DNA of 5,784 nt. It comes from Chloroflexota bacterium. GTDB lineage: Bacteria; Chloroflexota; UBA11872; VXNJ01. This document shows, piece after piece, positions 1 to 5,784 of this stretch. The stretch is taken from assembly GCA_026708165.1 (NCBI GenBank), contig JAPOVO010000383.1, forward strand, positions 1 through 5,784, read 5' to 3'. The notes under the pieces were generated by a model. It had not been told where the DNA came from. It saw only the letters and a program-made list of their open reading frames with translations, and did not search any database. Position 1 is the first letter of the stretch. Every line of letters begins with the position of its first letter. Both the position numbers and the translations under genes were made by a program.

Positions 1-147
1 GCCGTTGGATGCGGGCCAGTGGGGGGCGGAATTCTGCAGGTAGACGCCTAGCGACTCACTCATCCGCTCATCGCGAAACTGCCCGATGGCGATCTGTCGA
101 TCGGCCTCAAGCCGTTCGGTGTCCCAACGGGGTGGCGCCGCTGGCAA
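1..147 (-). CDS. N-terminus of a probable XamI-like type II restriction endonuclease, cut by the window edge
   Basis: The frame stays open for 49 codons from a TTG at 147-145 to the left edge, so only the N-terminus is visible. It reads LPAAPPRWDTERLEADRQ, then continues with a helix containing AIGQFRDERMSESLGVYL (residues 20-37). The pattern W..E.LEAD...AI..FR.ERM.E.L..YL matches, from memory, the start of XamI-family restriction endonucleases, which cut double-stranded DNA and are encoded next to gamma-class adenine methyltransferases like the one here. The nuclease core lies outside the window, so catalytic residues cannot be checked. TTG is chosen because it follows the methyltransferase stop directly (TGATTG), lies in the same frame, and has GGAGG 5 nt upstream inside the methyltransferase gene; the next ATG would remove 28 residues including the conserved W. 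After residue 37 the sequence departs from the family pattern as I recall it, so a frameshift just past the edge is possible. Family assignment is moderately sure. Confidence 0.6.
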   Translation of the reverse strand, partial: MPAAPPRWDTERLEADRQIAIGQFRDERMSESLGVYLQNSAPHWPASNG

Positions 148-157
148 TCAGTCCTCC
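145..157 (-). promoter_or_regulatory. Shine-Dalgarno and stop-start junction for the endonuclease gene
   Basis: On the minus strand GGAGG (157-153) is followed by ACTGA and then TTG (147-145). The ACTGA contains the methyltransferase stop codon. This places a strong ribosome-binding sequence 5 nt before a non-AUG start that abuts the upstream stop, the usual sign of translational coupling. It decides the TTG start. A weak start codon would keep endonuclease output below methyltransferase output; that consequence is inferred. Confidence 0.6.
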
Positions 158-1761
158 AGCAGCCGTTCAAGCGACGGGACAGGTATGCGCTCCATCTCTC
201 GAGGCTCGAACTTGACGAGGCCTCCAGCGTACGTCCGGCCGAGGGTCGGGTCGACGATGGTGCGCAACGCCTCAGCGAGCTTATAGAGCGCGCGATCGGA
301 AAGTGGCTCGCGAGGATAGATGCCGTGCGCGATGTTGATGTGTCGTGCCCCCGCAGCATTGCGGACGAAGGCCGGTCGGCGTCTCGCCATGTAGGTCGCA
401 AGAAGCGGCGCCGGTTCACGCAGGCCGACTGACCACCAAGCCCTCCTGTTTCGTGCAACGTAACCATCGGCGACACCGTCCGCCCTTGCGGACTTTAGAA
501 ACTCCTCGACCTCGCTCCGCTCACTCGCTGCCAGTTCGCCGAGATCGGCCGGAAGGTCGATCACGCGACGCAGAGCTTCGGTCGATTCGAGTCGCTCGCC
601 CGCTTCTATTAACTCTCTCGCGCGCGTCACCGACGGCAGCAGGTATCGCTCGGGAATCCGCGGATGTTGGCCAGTTGGAATCACCCACGTAGCGTTGGCG
701 CCGGTCACCTGACCACGGTGGACTCGACAGATCTCCCCTAGTTGGATGTAGCCCTCGGGAATCCCGAGAGCCGGCCGAACGAGTGGGGACCAGCGCGTGG
801 CTCGTGCGAGTTCTTTGCGGTCCACGGCGCGTCCCGAATGGAGCGGCGGCAGGTCGGCAGCCTGCCGAACGGTGCGCATTCGCACTCTTTGTGGTCGCGA
901 ACCTATAGCAAAGCACGTGACGACAGCTGTGGTCGCGGTGTCACCGAACGGAAATGCAGCTGGCTCGACGATCTGAATCGAGCGCCCTCCGAGGCCATTC
1001 AGCAGTAATTGCCGGACTGCGTCGCCATAGTTCACGTCCAGCCACTCGGAACTGGTGACGAGGCAGCCCACGTCTCCAGGCCGTCCATGGAGTGCGGTCG
1101 CCAAAAAGAAGTGCGCATGAAGACCCGCGAGCCCGGAGAGCCGAATTCCGAAATTCTGCGCCGTCAGGCGTGCCCACGCCTTCGCGTCCGCGGTGAGGTC
1201 GTGGTGCCGCACGTACGGCGGATTGCCGATGAAGGCGGTGCGCCCTTGATGCCTGGAAATCTTCGCTTGCGTGTAGTCGGCGTTGAGTACGCTGGCTCCT
1301 CGGTCCCGTCCAAGTGCGGCTAAGCCAGCGCGCGTCAGCAATGTCGCCAGCGGGTCGGTGTCGATAGCGATGATCTCTGCATTGCTCCGGCGTGAGATCT
1401 CAAGCGCAAAACGCCCGCTGCCGCATCCCGCGTCAACAACGCGCGTTGGAGACCGTTCTAGCGTCCAATCCACCATCGGACCGATTAACGACTTCGGCGT
1501 GAATACTTGCCCGAGGCGCCGACGCTTGGTATGCGGACGTGCGGCGATCAGCTGTTCCCCGAGCGGATCACCGCCTTCGCGTATCTCCTCGGCGGTCTCC
1601 TGCACATCGTGAACACCAGGGACGGGCCACTCAACCGCCTTTTGCGCGAGTCGCTGCTCGTTCCGTGAAAGTGGGCCGCCATGTTCAACCGCGCCGAGCG
1701 CAAGGGCCAACCTGACGAGCGAATACTCCACGCTTGCTAGATGGGAGTTGCGATTCGGCAC
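148..1761 (-). CDS. Type II DNA adenine-N6 methyltransferase, gamma class (XamI/SalI/Eco57I-like)
   Basis: This 537-residue protein transfers a methyl group from S-adenosylmethionine to adenine in DNA. Gamma-class motifs occur in order: motif X RRRLGQVFTP (80-89), SAM-binding motif I VVDAGCGSG (108-116), motif II IAIDTD (131-136, acidic residues for the SAM ribose), motif III VLNADY (158-163), and catalytic motif IV NPPYVRHH (180-187, N180-P-P-Y183). GCLVTSSEWLDVNYG (232-246) follows, then a C-terminal target-recognition domain with the family signature RGQVTGAN (349-356). There is no fused nuclease domain, so this is a separate modification enzyme rather than a type IIG fusion. Its length is close to what I recall for M.XamI (about 530 residues). 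The start is GTG at 1761, supported by GAGGA 6 nt upstream. It is first in a two-gene unit with the endonuclease directly behind, so protection would be made first. Function class is very secure; the recognition sequence is not readable from the protein, though XamI and SalI relatives recognise GTCGAC. Confidence 0.93.
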   Translation of the reverse strand: MPNRNSHLASVEYSLVRLALALGAVEHGGPLSRNEQRLAQKAVEWPVPGVHDVQETAEEIREGGDPLGEQLIAARPHTKRRRLGQVFTPKSLIGPMVDWTLERSPTRVVDAGCGSGRFALEISRRSNAEIIAIDTDPLATLLTRAGLAALGRDRGASVLNADYTQAKISRHQGRTAFIGNPPYVRHHDLTADAKAWARLTAQNFGIRLSGLAGLHAHFFLATALHGRPGDVGCLVTSSEWLDVNYGDAVRQLLLNGLGGRSIQIVEPAAFPFGDTATTAVVTCFAIGSRPQRVRMRTVRQAADLPPLHSGRAVDRKELARATRWSPLVRPALGIPEGYIQLGEICRVHRGQVTGANATWVIPTGQHPRIPERYLLPSVTRARELIEAGERLESTEALRRVIDLPADLGELAASERSEVEEFLKSARADGVADGYVARNRRAWWSVGLREPAPLLATYMARRRPAFVRNAAGARHINIAHGIYPREPLSDRALYKLAEALRTIVDPTLGRTYAGGLVKFEPREMERIPVPSLERLLED

Positions 1762-1767
1762 TGGCTA

Positions 1768-1772
1768 TCCTC
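1768..1772 (-). promoter_or_regulatory. Shine-Dalgarno for the methyltransferase GTG start
   Basis: The minus strand reads GAGGA, then six bases (TAGCCA), then GTG. This spacing supports GTG at 1761 over the other in-frame GTG ten codons further in. Confidence 0.6.
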
Positions 1773-1783
1773 GCTCCGGCCAG

Positions 1784-1819
1784 CTGATCCTTGACTGTAT
1801 AGCACACCCTGATCCTAGA
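1784..1819. repeat. 11-bp direct repeat flanking the methyltransferase -10 box
   Basis: CTGATCCTTGA (1784-1794) recurs as CTGATCCTAGA (1809-1819), identical at 10 of 11 positions and offset by 25 bp. One copy covers the predicted transcription start of the methyltransferase and the other the region just upstream of its -10 box. Paired sites placed like this often bind a regulator that occludes RNA polymerase. No C-protein gene is seen, so the binder, if any, is unknown; chance similarity remains possible. Confidence 0.4.
1796..1804 (-). promoter_or_regulatory. Candidate extended -10 promoter of the methyltransferase operon
   Basis: The minus strand reads TGCTATACA, an extended -10 (TGn) followed by TATACA, which matches TATAAT at the first four positions. 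Initiation about 7 nt downstream would give a leader of roughly 28 nt carrying the GAGGA site. No good -35 hexamer lies 16-18 bp upstream, which is tolerated in extended -10 promoters. Motif-only evidence. Confidence 0.4.
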
Positions 1820-1821
1820 GC

Positions 1822-1852
1822 GTGATTCCCCCGTACGCACGGGGATCGCCCC
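1822..1852 (+). repeat. Solitary hairpin resembling a type I-E CRISPR repeat
   Basis: The segment begins GTGATTCCCC and ends GGGGATCGCCCC. A six-base-pair stem CCCCGT (1829-1834) and ACGGGG (1839-1844) closes an ACGC loop, and flanking GAT/ATC can pair across a two-base bulge. Type I-E repeats share this layout: a GTG-like start, a C-run/G-run stem, GGGGAT after the stem, and a C-rich end. Only one clear copy is present and no cas gene is visible, so this is not called as an array. It could be a relic, a CRISPR-repeat-like regulatory RNA element, or an operator, since it covers the -35 side of the methyltransferase promoter. There is no T-run, so it is a poor terminator. Confidence 0.4.
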
Positions 1853-1912
1853 GCGGTCAAGTCCGGCGATTGGCCGACAGGCGAGGTGCCTCGTACACAC
1901 CGGCGAAGACTC

Positions 1913-1972
1913 TAGACTGGCACCATGCAGACTGCGGGCGGTCGTAGCTTGTCGATGACGTGGCTAAGCTAA
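1913..1972 (+). promoter_or_regulatory. Possible leaderless promoter with a 15-codon leader ORF
   Basis: TAGACT (1913-1918) fits the TAnnnT -10 pattern and is followed after six bases by ATG at 1925. That ATG opens a 15-codon frame (MQTAGGRSLSMTWLS) ending at TAA 1970-1972. It lies upstream of the STAND gene on the same strand, so it could be a leader peptide or the start of a longer transcript. There is no codon-level support for a real peptide, and short ATG frames are frequent by chance. Confidence 0.2.
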
Positions 1973-2023
1973 GCGGCCGCATTGCTACGTCTTCCCTCCC
2001 TACAACTCAACGACATGAAAATG

Positions 2024-2064
2024 CGCAGTGCCAGCGTCGCTGGGAGAGCAAGGCTGGCACAGCG
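2024..2064. repeat. Strong inverted repeat in the leader of the STAND gene
   Basis: The arm CGCAGTGCCAGC (2024-2035) pairs with GCTGGCACAGCG (2053-2064), with a single A-A mismatch in twelve positions and a core of eight perfect pairs. The 17-nt loop contains a further short GCT/AGC pairing. The element ends 64 bp before the -10 box of the STAND gene. As DNA it could be an operator; as RNA from an upstream start it would be a stable hairpin. There is no T-run after it, so an intrinsic terminator is unlikely. Confidence 0.5.
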
Positions 2065-2128
2065 TTGGGCAGGCGCACGATTATCGGTCCATTACGCGGT
2101 GCATCCCGCCGAATTGGACGTAGTGCAG

Positions 2129-2144
2129 TAATCTGCGGCACATG
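2129..2144 (+). promoter_or_regulatory. Candidate leaderless promoter and start of the STAND gene
   Basis: TAATCT (2129-2134) matches the TAnnnT -10 pattern and ends exactly 7 nt before the ATG at 2142, so transcription would begin at or next to the start codon. No Shine-Dalgarno sequence precedes this ATG, which agrees with leaderless translation. A TTGGAC at 2114-2119 is too close to be its -35. In Actinobacteria this TAnnnT-N7-ATG layout is common. Confidence 0.4.
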
Positions 2145-5100
2145 TCCCTCAATTGGAACGACATTCGCCCTCTAAACGGCTCGCAAGCCAAGGGCTTCGA
2201 GGAATTGTGCGCGCAGCTAGCCCGTGCCGAGAGTCCGGAAACAGCTGAATTTGTCCGAAAAGGCTCTCCTGACGCAGGCGTCGAGTGTTACTGCGTTCTC
2301 GGTGACGGAAGTGAGTGGGGGTGGCAATCCAAGTACTTCCTTAGCGCTCTGACGAATTCCCAACGGTCGCAGCTCGACGACTCGGTCAAGCGCGCCCTTG
2401 ACAAGCATCCCGCGCTGACCCGCTACTACGTCTGTATCCCCCACGACAGGTCCGATGCTCGCAGTGCCGGGCAGATGTCAGAACTGCAACGCTGGCAAGA
2501 GCGAGTTGAGAAGTGGCGCGGCTGGGCGCAAGAACGATGCATGGATGTCGAATACGTCTGGTGGGGTAGTTCGGAACTCATAGAGCGGCTTTCGCAGAAC
2601 GAGCATATCGGCCGCAGATACTTCTGGTTCGGCGGAACCGGTTTTGACGAGAACTGGTTCCAAGCGCACGTCGACGAAGCGGTGGATGCCGCCGGTCCCC
2701 GCTACACCCCGGAGGTTCATGTCGAACTAGAAATCGCTCAGGACCTGGAGAGATTCGGACGATCCGGACTGGCATTCAACGAGGTCAAGTCCCTTGCTAG
2801 GGGAATTCGGCGCACGTACGACTATCTGGACCTCTCAAGATGTCATGAGAACCTACCTGATCAAGCAGAATCGATTGAATCCCTGCGTGGCCTGGTCAAC
2901 GAGATACTCGAAATGCTGTCTGACGTAGAGCCTAGGCCGGCGGGTGAACTGCCCTTCTCCGAAATGCTGAATAAAGCACGCTCTTCCAAGATGCAAGCTG
3001 AGACAATCACCGATGCGCTCTGGAGACGGGAGCTAGAACATACGGACGAGAGGGACGAAGGCGGCACCGCGTCAAGACCTGATCGAAACCCATTCAGCGA
3101 TCTCCGCGATCACGTCAACAGACTTCGGAACCAACTGGAAAGAGCGCGAACAACGTTACGCCGCGCTCATAAGTTGGCAAGCGGACAACTATTGCTGCTG
3201 AGAGGTGGTGCAGGAACAGGGAAAACGCATCTGCTATGCGACATCGCTCGAACACGTCTCGCCTTGGGCAGACCAACGGTTCTCCTAATGGGGCAACGGT
3301 TTCTCACCACGGACCCGCCGTGGATACAAGCGCTACACCAGTTGGATCTACATGGAGTGCGAGCGAATGAGTTTGTTGGCGCACTCGAAGCTGCGGCGCA
3401 GGCAGCCGATTGTCGCGCCCTGTTCGTTGTCGATGCTGTCAACGAGGGACAAGGCCGCTCAATCTGGCCGGCCCACCTTACCGCTTTCCTTCAGGTCCTG
3501 AGAAGATCACCGTGGATAGGCGTCGTCCTATCAGTGCGGTCCGAGTACGAAGACATCTTGTTATCGGAGCAGGTACACGAGCAGGCCGTCGGCGTTACGC
3601 ACCGAGGCTTTGAAGGACACGAGTACGAAGCGACGAGGACATTTTTTGAGTACTACGACCTTGAATTCCCCGCAACGCCGATCCTGCGCCCGGAGTTCAG
3701 CAATCCGCAGTTCCTGACGGTCCTGTGCAAGGGATTGCAGAGGATTGGCGAGCGCAGGCTGCCACCAGGGTTTCACGGTATCACGAGAGCATTCGACCTT
3801 TACTTCCAAGCGGTCAATGCTCGACTCGCGGAGGCGCTTGACTTCAATCCGAATGACCAGCTTGTCCGCAAAGTCTTGAACGCGCTCGGCGACAAACTGG
3901 TGGAAGAGATAGCTACCAACGGACGGTCACTGGACAGGGTAGAGGCCGAAGCCTTAGTCAACGAGTTCCTTCCGGGCCGGGGATTCGAGCGCTCGCTGTA
4001 TAGATGGTTAGTCGTCGAAGGAGTGCTGATCGAGGGAGTTGGTTGGGGCGGTGAGAATACACACTCCGACGTCGTTTACATCTCGTACGACCGATTTGCG
4101 GATCACATCATCGCAAATTCCCTGCTAGATGCCCAGGTTGATGTTGCTGATCCCGGAGCCGCTTTTCAGGATGGCGGGCCATTGGCGTTCATTGGCGACT
4201 CTGAGAGATATGTCGCACCGGGACTGATCGGGGCACTATGCATTCAGGTGCCGGAGCGATTCGGACACGAGCTAGTTACTCTTGCACCCAAGCTTCTGGA
4301 GTGGTGGGGGATCGGCGACGCCTTCAGACAGAGCATTGTCTGGAGAAAGCTAGACGCCTTTTCGGACGAGACTCGGGGAGTACTGAACGCCTGTCTCCGG
4401 AACGAGCATGACTCAAACGACACGTGGGGCACGTTGCTCACGATCGCAACAATCGATGGGCACGCATTCAACGCAGAGTGTTTAGATAGAAACCTCATCG
4501 GACTATCGATGCCCGAGCGCGATGCGTGGTGGAGTACTTTCCTGCACTGGACTTGGGGAACGGAAGGCGCGGTAGATCGTCTCGTTGATTGGGCGTCAGG
4601 CGTGTCGAGGGAAACTGAAATAGACGCTCGCACGATTGATCTGTGCGCGCTAACGCTCGGCTGGATGCTTACTACATCTAACCGTTTCCTCAGGGACCGC
4701 GCGACCAAAGCACTGATTTCGCTGTTAACCGGTCGGCTGGACGCCACGGCGCGTCTCATTGGTCGCTTCGCCGACGTTAATGATCCTTATGTTGCGGAGC
4801 GTGTCTATGCAGTCGCCTATGGCGTCGCGATGCGCAGCCACGATTCGCTCGCAGTCGGAAGTCTGGCATCGCTGGTCTACGAGCAAGTGTTCGCCAGCGG
4901 TAGTCCGCCGGTCCACATCCTCCTGCGAGATTACGCACGCGGGGTCGTTGAACGTGCGATCTACCTGAACGCGAACGTCGCTGTTGACGAGCGTTTGATT
5001 AGGCCACCCTATAGCTCCATTTGGCCTCATATCGCGAGTGAGGACGAATTACGGGAACTAGGACTGACGCCGGACCAGATGCACGATGGCGACTATGAGA

Positions 5101-5784
5101 CTCACCCGGCAAAGTCCGCAATCGTGTTCTCGGTCATGAGCCATGGTGACTTCGCATGGTACGTAATCGGGCCGCACAGCCCGTGGCTGTCGTTGAGGCT
5201 GGATGAGGAGCCGTGGCGGTCACCCGATGTCCGATTGACAGATTTGGCTGACACCTTCAACGCAGAGGAGCGTTCGGCTTGGGAAGAATTCAGAAAGGCC
5301 AAGGAGGCGCTACCCATTCGGATTCTCGTCAAATCCGGGGCCTCAGAAGAAGCTAGCGACGGAAACGAAGTCTTGGAGTTCGAGACGACCCACGCAACCA
5401 CCGATGGGGCATTAGCGGAACGGGACTGCGAAATCGCGCTCGAAAGACTGCTAGCCACGTTGAGATCGGAAACGCTGGCGGAATTGAATGAAATCTCTGA
5501 GCAGAAATCTCAGGATCCGGGGGGACACGGCCCTTTATTCGACTCAAGCGTCATCGAGCGATATGTGGTACAGCGCGTCTTCGACTTAGGCTGGAGTGTG
5601 GAGAGTCTAGGTGAATTCGACGAATCTGTTCGGCAGATAGCGCGTTCCCGAGAGGCCTCGAAAGCTGAGCGTATCGGCAAGAAATACCAATGGATCGCGT
5701 ATCACGAGATTCTCGCGTACATCGCCGACCACCACCAGTATCTTGGTGCCCACGGATATGGGTCCGAGGCTCATAGCTACGAAG
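2142..5784 (+). CDS. Avs-like STAND NTPase with N-terminal PD-(D/E)XK nuclease, anti-phage defence (3'-truncated)
   Basis: The frame is open for 1214 codons to the right edge, without a stop or visible frameshift. Residues 1-100 form a Mrr-like PD-(D/E)XK nuclease: helix with E20/E21, then D44-AGVE48, then the QSK motif (Q62-S63-K64). A linker with WWGSSEL (140-146) and helices to about 350 follow. The STAND ATPase has Walker A GGAGTGKT (355-362, K361), Walker B ALFVVDAVNE (426-435, D431, E435), a sensor-like SVRS (464-467) and NPQFL (521-525). A winged-helix-like part contains YDRFADHIIA (649-658). The remainder is a long, mostly helical region with DPYVAERVYAVAYG (881-894) and GKKYQWIAYHEI (1179-1190), expected to be the sensor. 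Avs proteins recognise phage proteins such as terminase or portal, form tetramers and activate their nuclease; that role is inferred from architecture. The Mrr-type effector points towards Avs4-like members, not proven. No signal peptide or membrane helix is seen, so it should be cytosolic. ATG 2142 is chosen because an in-frame TAG lies at 2121 and no other ATG intervenes. Some C-terminal residues are missing from the window. Confidence 0.85.
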   Translation, partial: MSLNWNDIRPLNGSQAKGFEELCAQLARAESPETAEFVRKGSPDAGVECYCVLGDGSEWGWQSKYFLSALTNSQRSQLDDSVKRALDKHPALTRYYVCIPHDRSDARSAGQMSELQRWQERVEKWRGWAQERCMDVEYVWWGSSELIERLSQNEHIGRRYFWFGGTGFDENWFQAHVDEAVDAAGPRYTPEVHVELEIAQDLERFGRSGLAFNEVKSLARGIRRTYDYLDLSRCHENLPDQAESIESLRGLVNEILEMLSDVEPRPAGELPFSEMLNKARSSKMQAETITDALWRRELEHTDERDEGGTASRPDRNPFSDLRDHVNRLRNQLERARTTLRRAHKLASGQLLLLRGGAGTGKTHLLCDIARTRLALGRPTVLLMGQRFLTTDPPWIQALHQLDLHGVRANEFVGALEAAAQAADCRALFVVDAVNEGQGRSIWPAHLTAFLQVLRRSPWIGVVLSVRSEYEDILLSEQVHEQAVGVTHRGFEGHEYEATRTFFEYYDLEFPATPILRPEFSNPQFLTVLCKGLQRIGERRLPPGFHGITRAFDLYFQAVNARLAEALDFNPNDQLVRKVLNALGDKLVEEIATNGRSLDRVEAEALVNEFLPGRGFERSLYRWLVVEGVLIEGVGWGGENTHSDVVYISYDRFADHIIANSLLDAQVDVADPGAAFQDGGPLAFIGDSERYVAPGLIGALCIQVPERFGHELVTLAPKLLEWWGIGDAFRQSIVWRKLDAFSDETRGVLNACLRNEHDSNDTWGTLLTIATIDGHAFNAECLDRNLIGLSMPERDAWWSTFLHWTWGTEGAVDRLVDWASGVSRETEIDARTIDLCALTLGWMLTTSNRFLRDRATKALISLLTGRLDATARLIGRFADVNDPYVAERVYAVAYGVAMRSHDSLAVGSLASLVYEQVFASGSPPVHILLRDYARGVVERAIYLNANVAVDERLIRPPYSSIWPHIASEDELRELGLTPDQMHDGDYETHPAKSAIVFSVMSHGDFAWYVIGPHSPWLSLRLDEEPWRSPDVRLTDLADTFNAEERSAWEEFRKAKEALPIRILVKSGASEEASDGNEVLEFETTHATTDGALAERDCEIALERLLATLRSETLAELNEISEQKSQDPGGHGPLFDSSVIERYVVQRVFDLGWSVESLGEFDESVRQIARSREASKAERIGKKYQWIAYHEILAYIADHHQYLGAHGYGSEAHSYE

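Larger units (their letters stand above)
1762..2141. other. Divergent intergenic region between the restriction-modification operon and the STAND gene
   Basis: This 380-bp stretch separates two divergently transcribed units and contains no convincing protein gene. It holds, from left to right, the methyltransferase Shine-Dalgarno and -10 box, an 11-bp direct repeat around that box, a CRISPR-repeat-like hairpin, a possible leaderless mini-ORF, a long-armed inverted repeat, and the -10 box of the STAND gene. The density of symmetrical elements suggests that expression of the two defence units is controlled here. No regulator gene is visible in the window. Confidence 0.7.

Noticed and set aside
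60..476. Minus-strand open frame of 138 codons
   Set aside because: It overlaps the methyltransferase C-terminus in another frame and is rich in R, S and P, as expected of an antisense-like shadow in GC-rich DNA.
1791..1819. Plus-strand TTGACT -35 with a -10 near 1814
   Set aside because: TTGACT is a good -35, but the hexamer 17 bp downstream (CCTAGA) is a poor -10, and the site lies over 300 bp from the STAND start.
1882..1912. Possible second, degenerate CRISPR repeat 60 nt after the first
   Set aside because: CGTACACAC at 1892-1900 matches CGTACGCAC of the first at 8 of 9 bases with type I-E spacing, but the flanking bases match at about chance level, so an array is not supported.
1945..1971. 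TAGCTT/AAGCTA inverted repeat
   Set aside because: Only six base pairs with a 15-nt loop; expected by chance in a region of this size.
2015..2131. Plus-strand 38-codon frame from ATG at 2015 ending at TAA 2129
   Set aside because: No Shine-Dalgarno or -10 box at a useful distance; it spans the inverted repeat, whose symmetry explains the sequence better than coding does.
1960..2175. Plus-strand 71-codon frame from GTG through the intergenic region
   Set aside because: It runs into the STAND coding start, has no ribosome-binding site, and its composition (many R, S, G) shows no recognisable domain.
4244..4759. Minus-strand open frame of 171 codons
   Set aside because: It lies fully inside the STAND gene, is serine- and arginine-rich, and contains no domain signature.

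Overview
The window looks like part of a bacterial anti-phage defence island. It holds two divergent transcription units around a roughly 380-bp intergenic region. On the minus strand lies a type II restriction-modification pair: a complete gamma-class DNA adenine methyltransferase (148-1761), followed without a gap by the first 49 codons of a probable XamI-like restriction endonuclease, which is cut by the left window edge. On the plus strand lies one very large gene (2142 to beyond 5784). It encodes an Avs-like STAND protein with an N-terminal PD-(D/E)XK (Mrr-like) nuclease, a P-loop NTPase and a long helical C-terminal sensor, and it is cut by the right edge.

The DNA is moderately GC-rich. 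The restriction-modification genes use GTG and TTG starts with clear Shine-Dalgarno sequences. The large gene has no Shine-Dalgarno sequence, but has a TAnnnT -10 box exactly 7 nt before its ATG, an arrangement typical of leaderless genes in Actinobacteria. A GC-rich actinobacterium is therefore my best guess. It is only a guess, because defence islands move between phyla and the large gene uses more A/T-ending and rare-type codons (AGA, ATA, CTA, TTA) than the methyltransferase.

The intergenic region (1762-2141) carries several ordered signals. Nearest the methyltransferase are its Shine-Dalgarno sequence and a TGn-extended -10 box flanked by an 11-bp direct repeat. Next come a solitary hairpin that resembles a type I-E CRISPR repeat, a possible leaderless 15-codon leader ORF, a strong 12-nt-arm inverted repeat, and the leaderless -10 box of the large gene.

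Functionally, the methyltransferase would protect host sites from the endonuclease, and it is transcribed first. The STAND nuclease would provide a second, independent layer: on sensing a phage protein through its C-terminal repeats it would oligomerise and cut DNA. No tRNA, rRNA, insertion sequence or convincing multi-repeat CRISPR array was seen.
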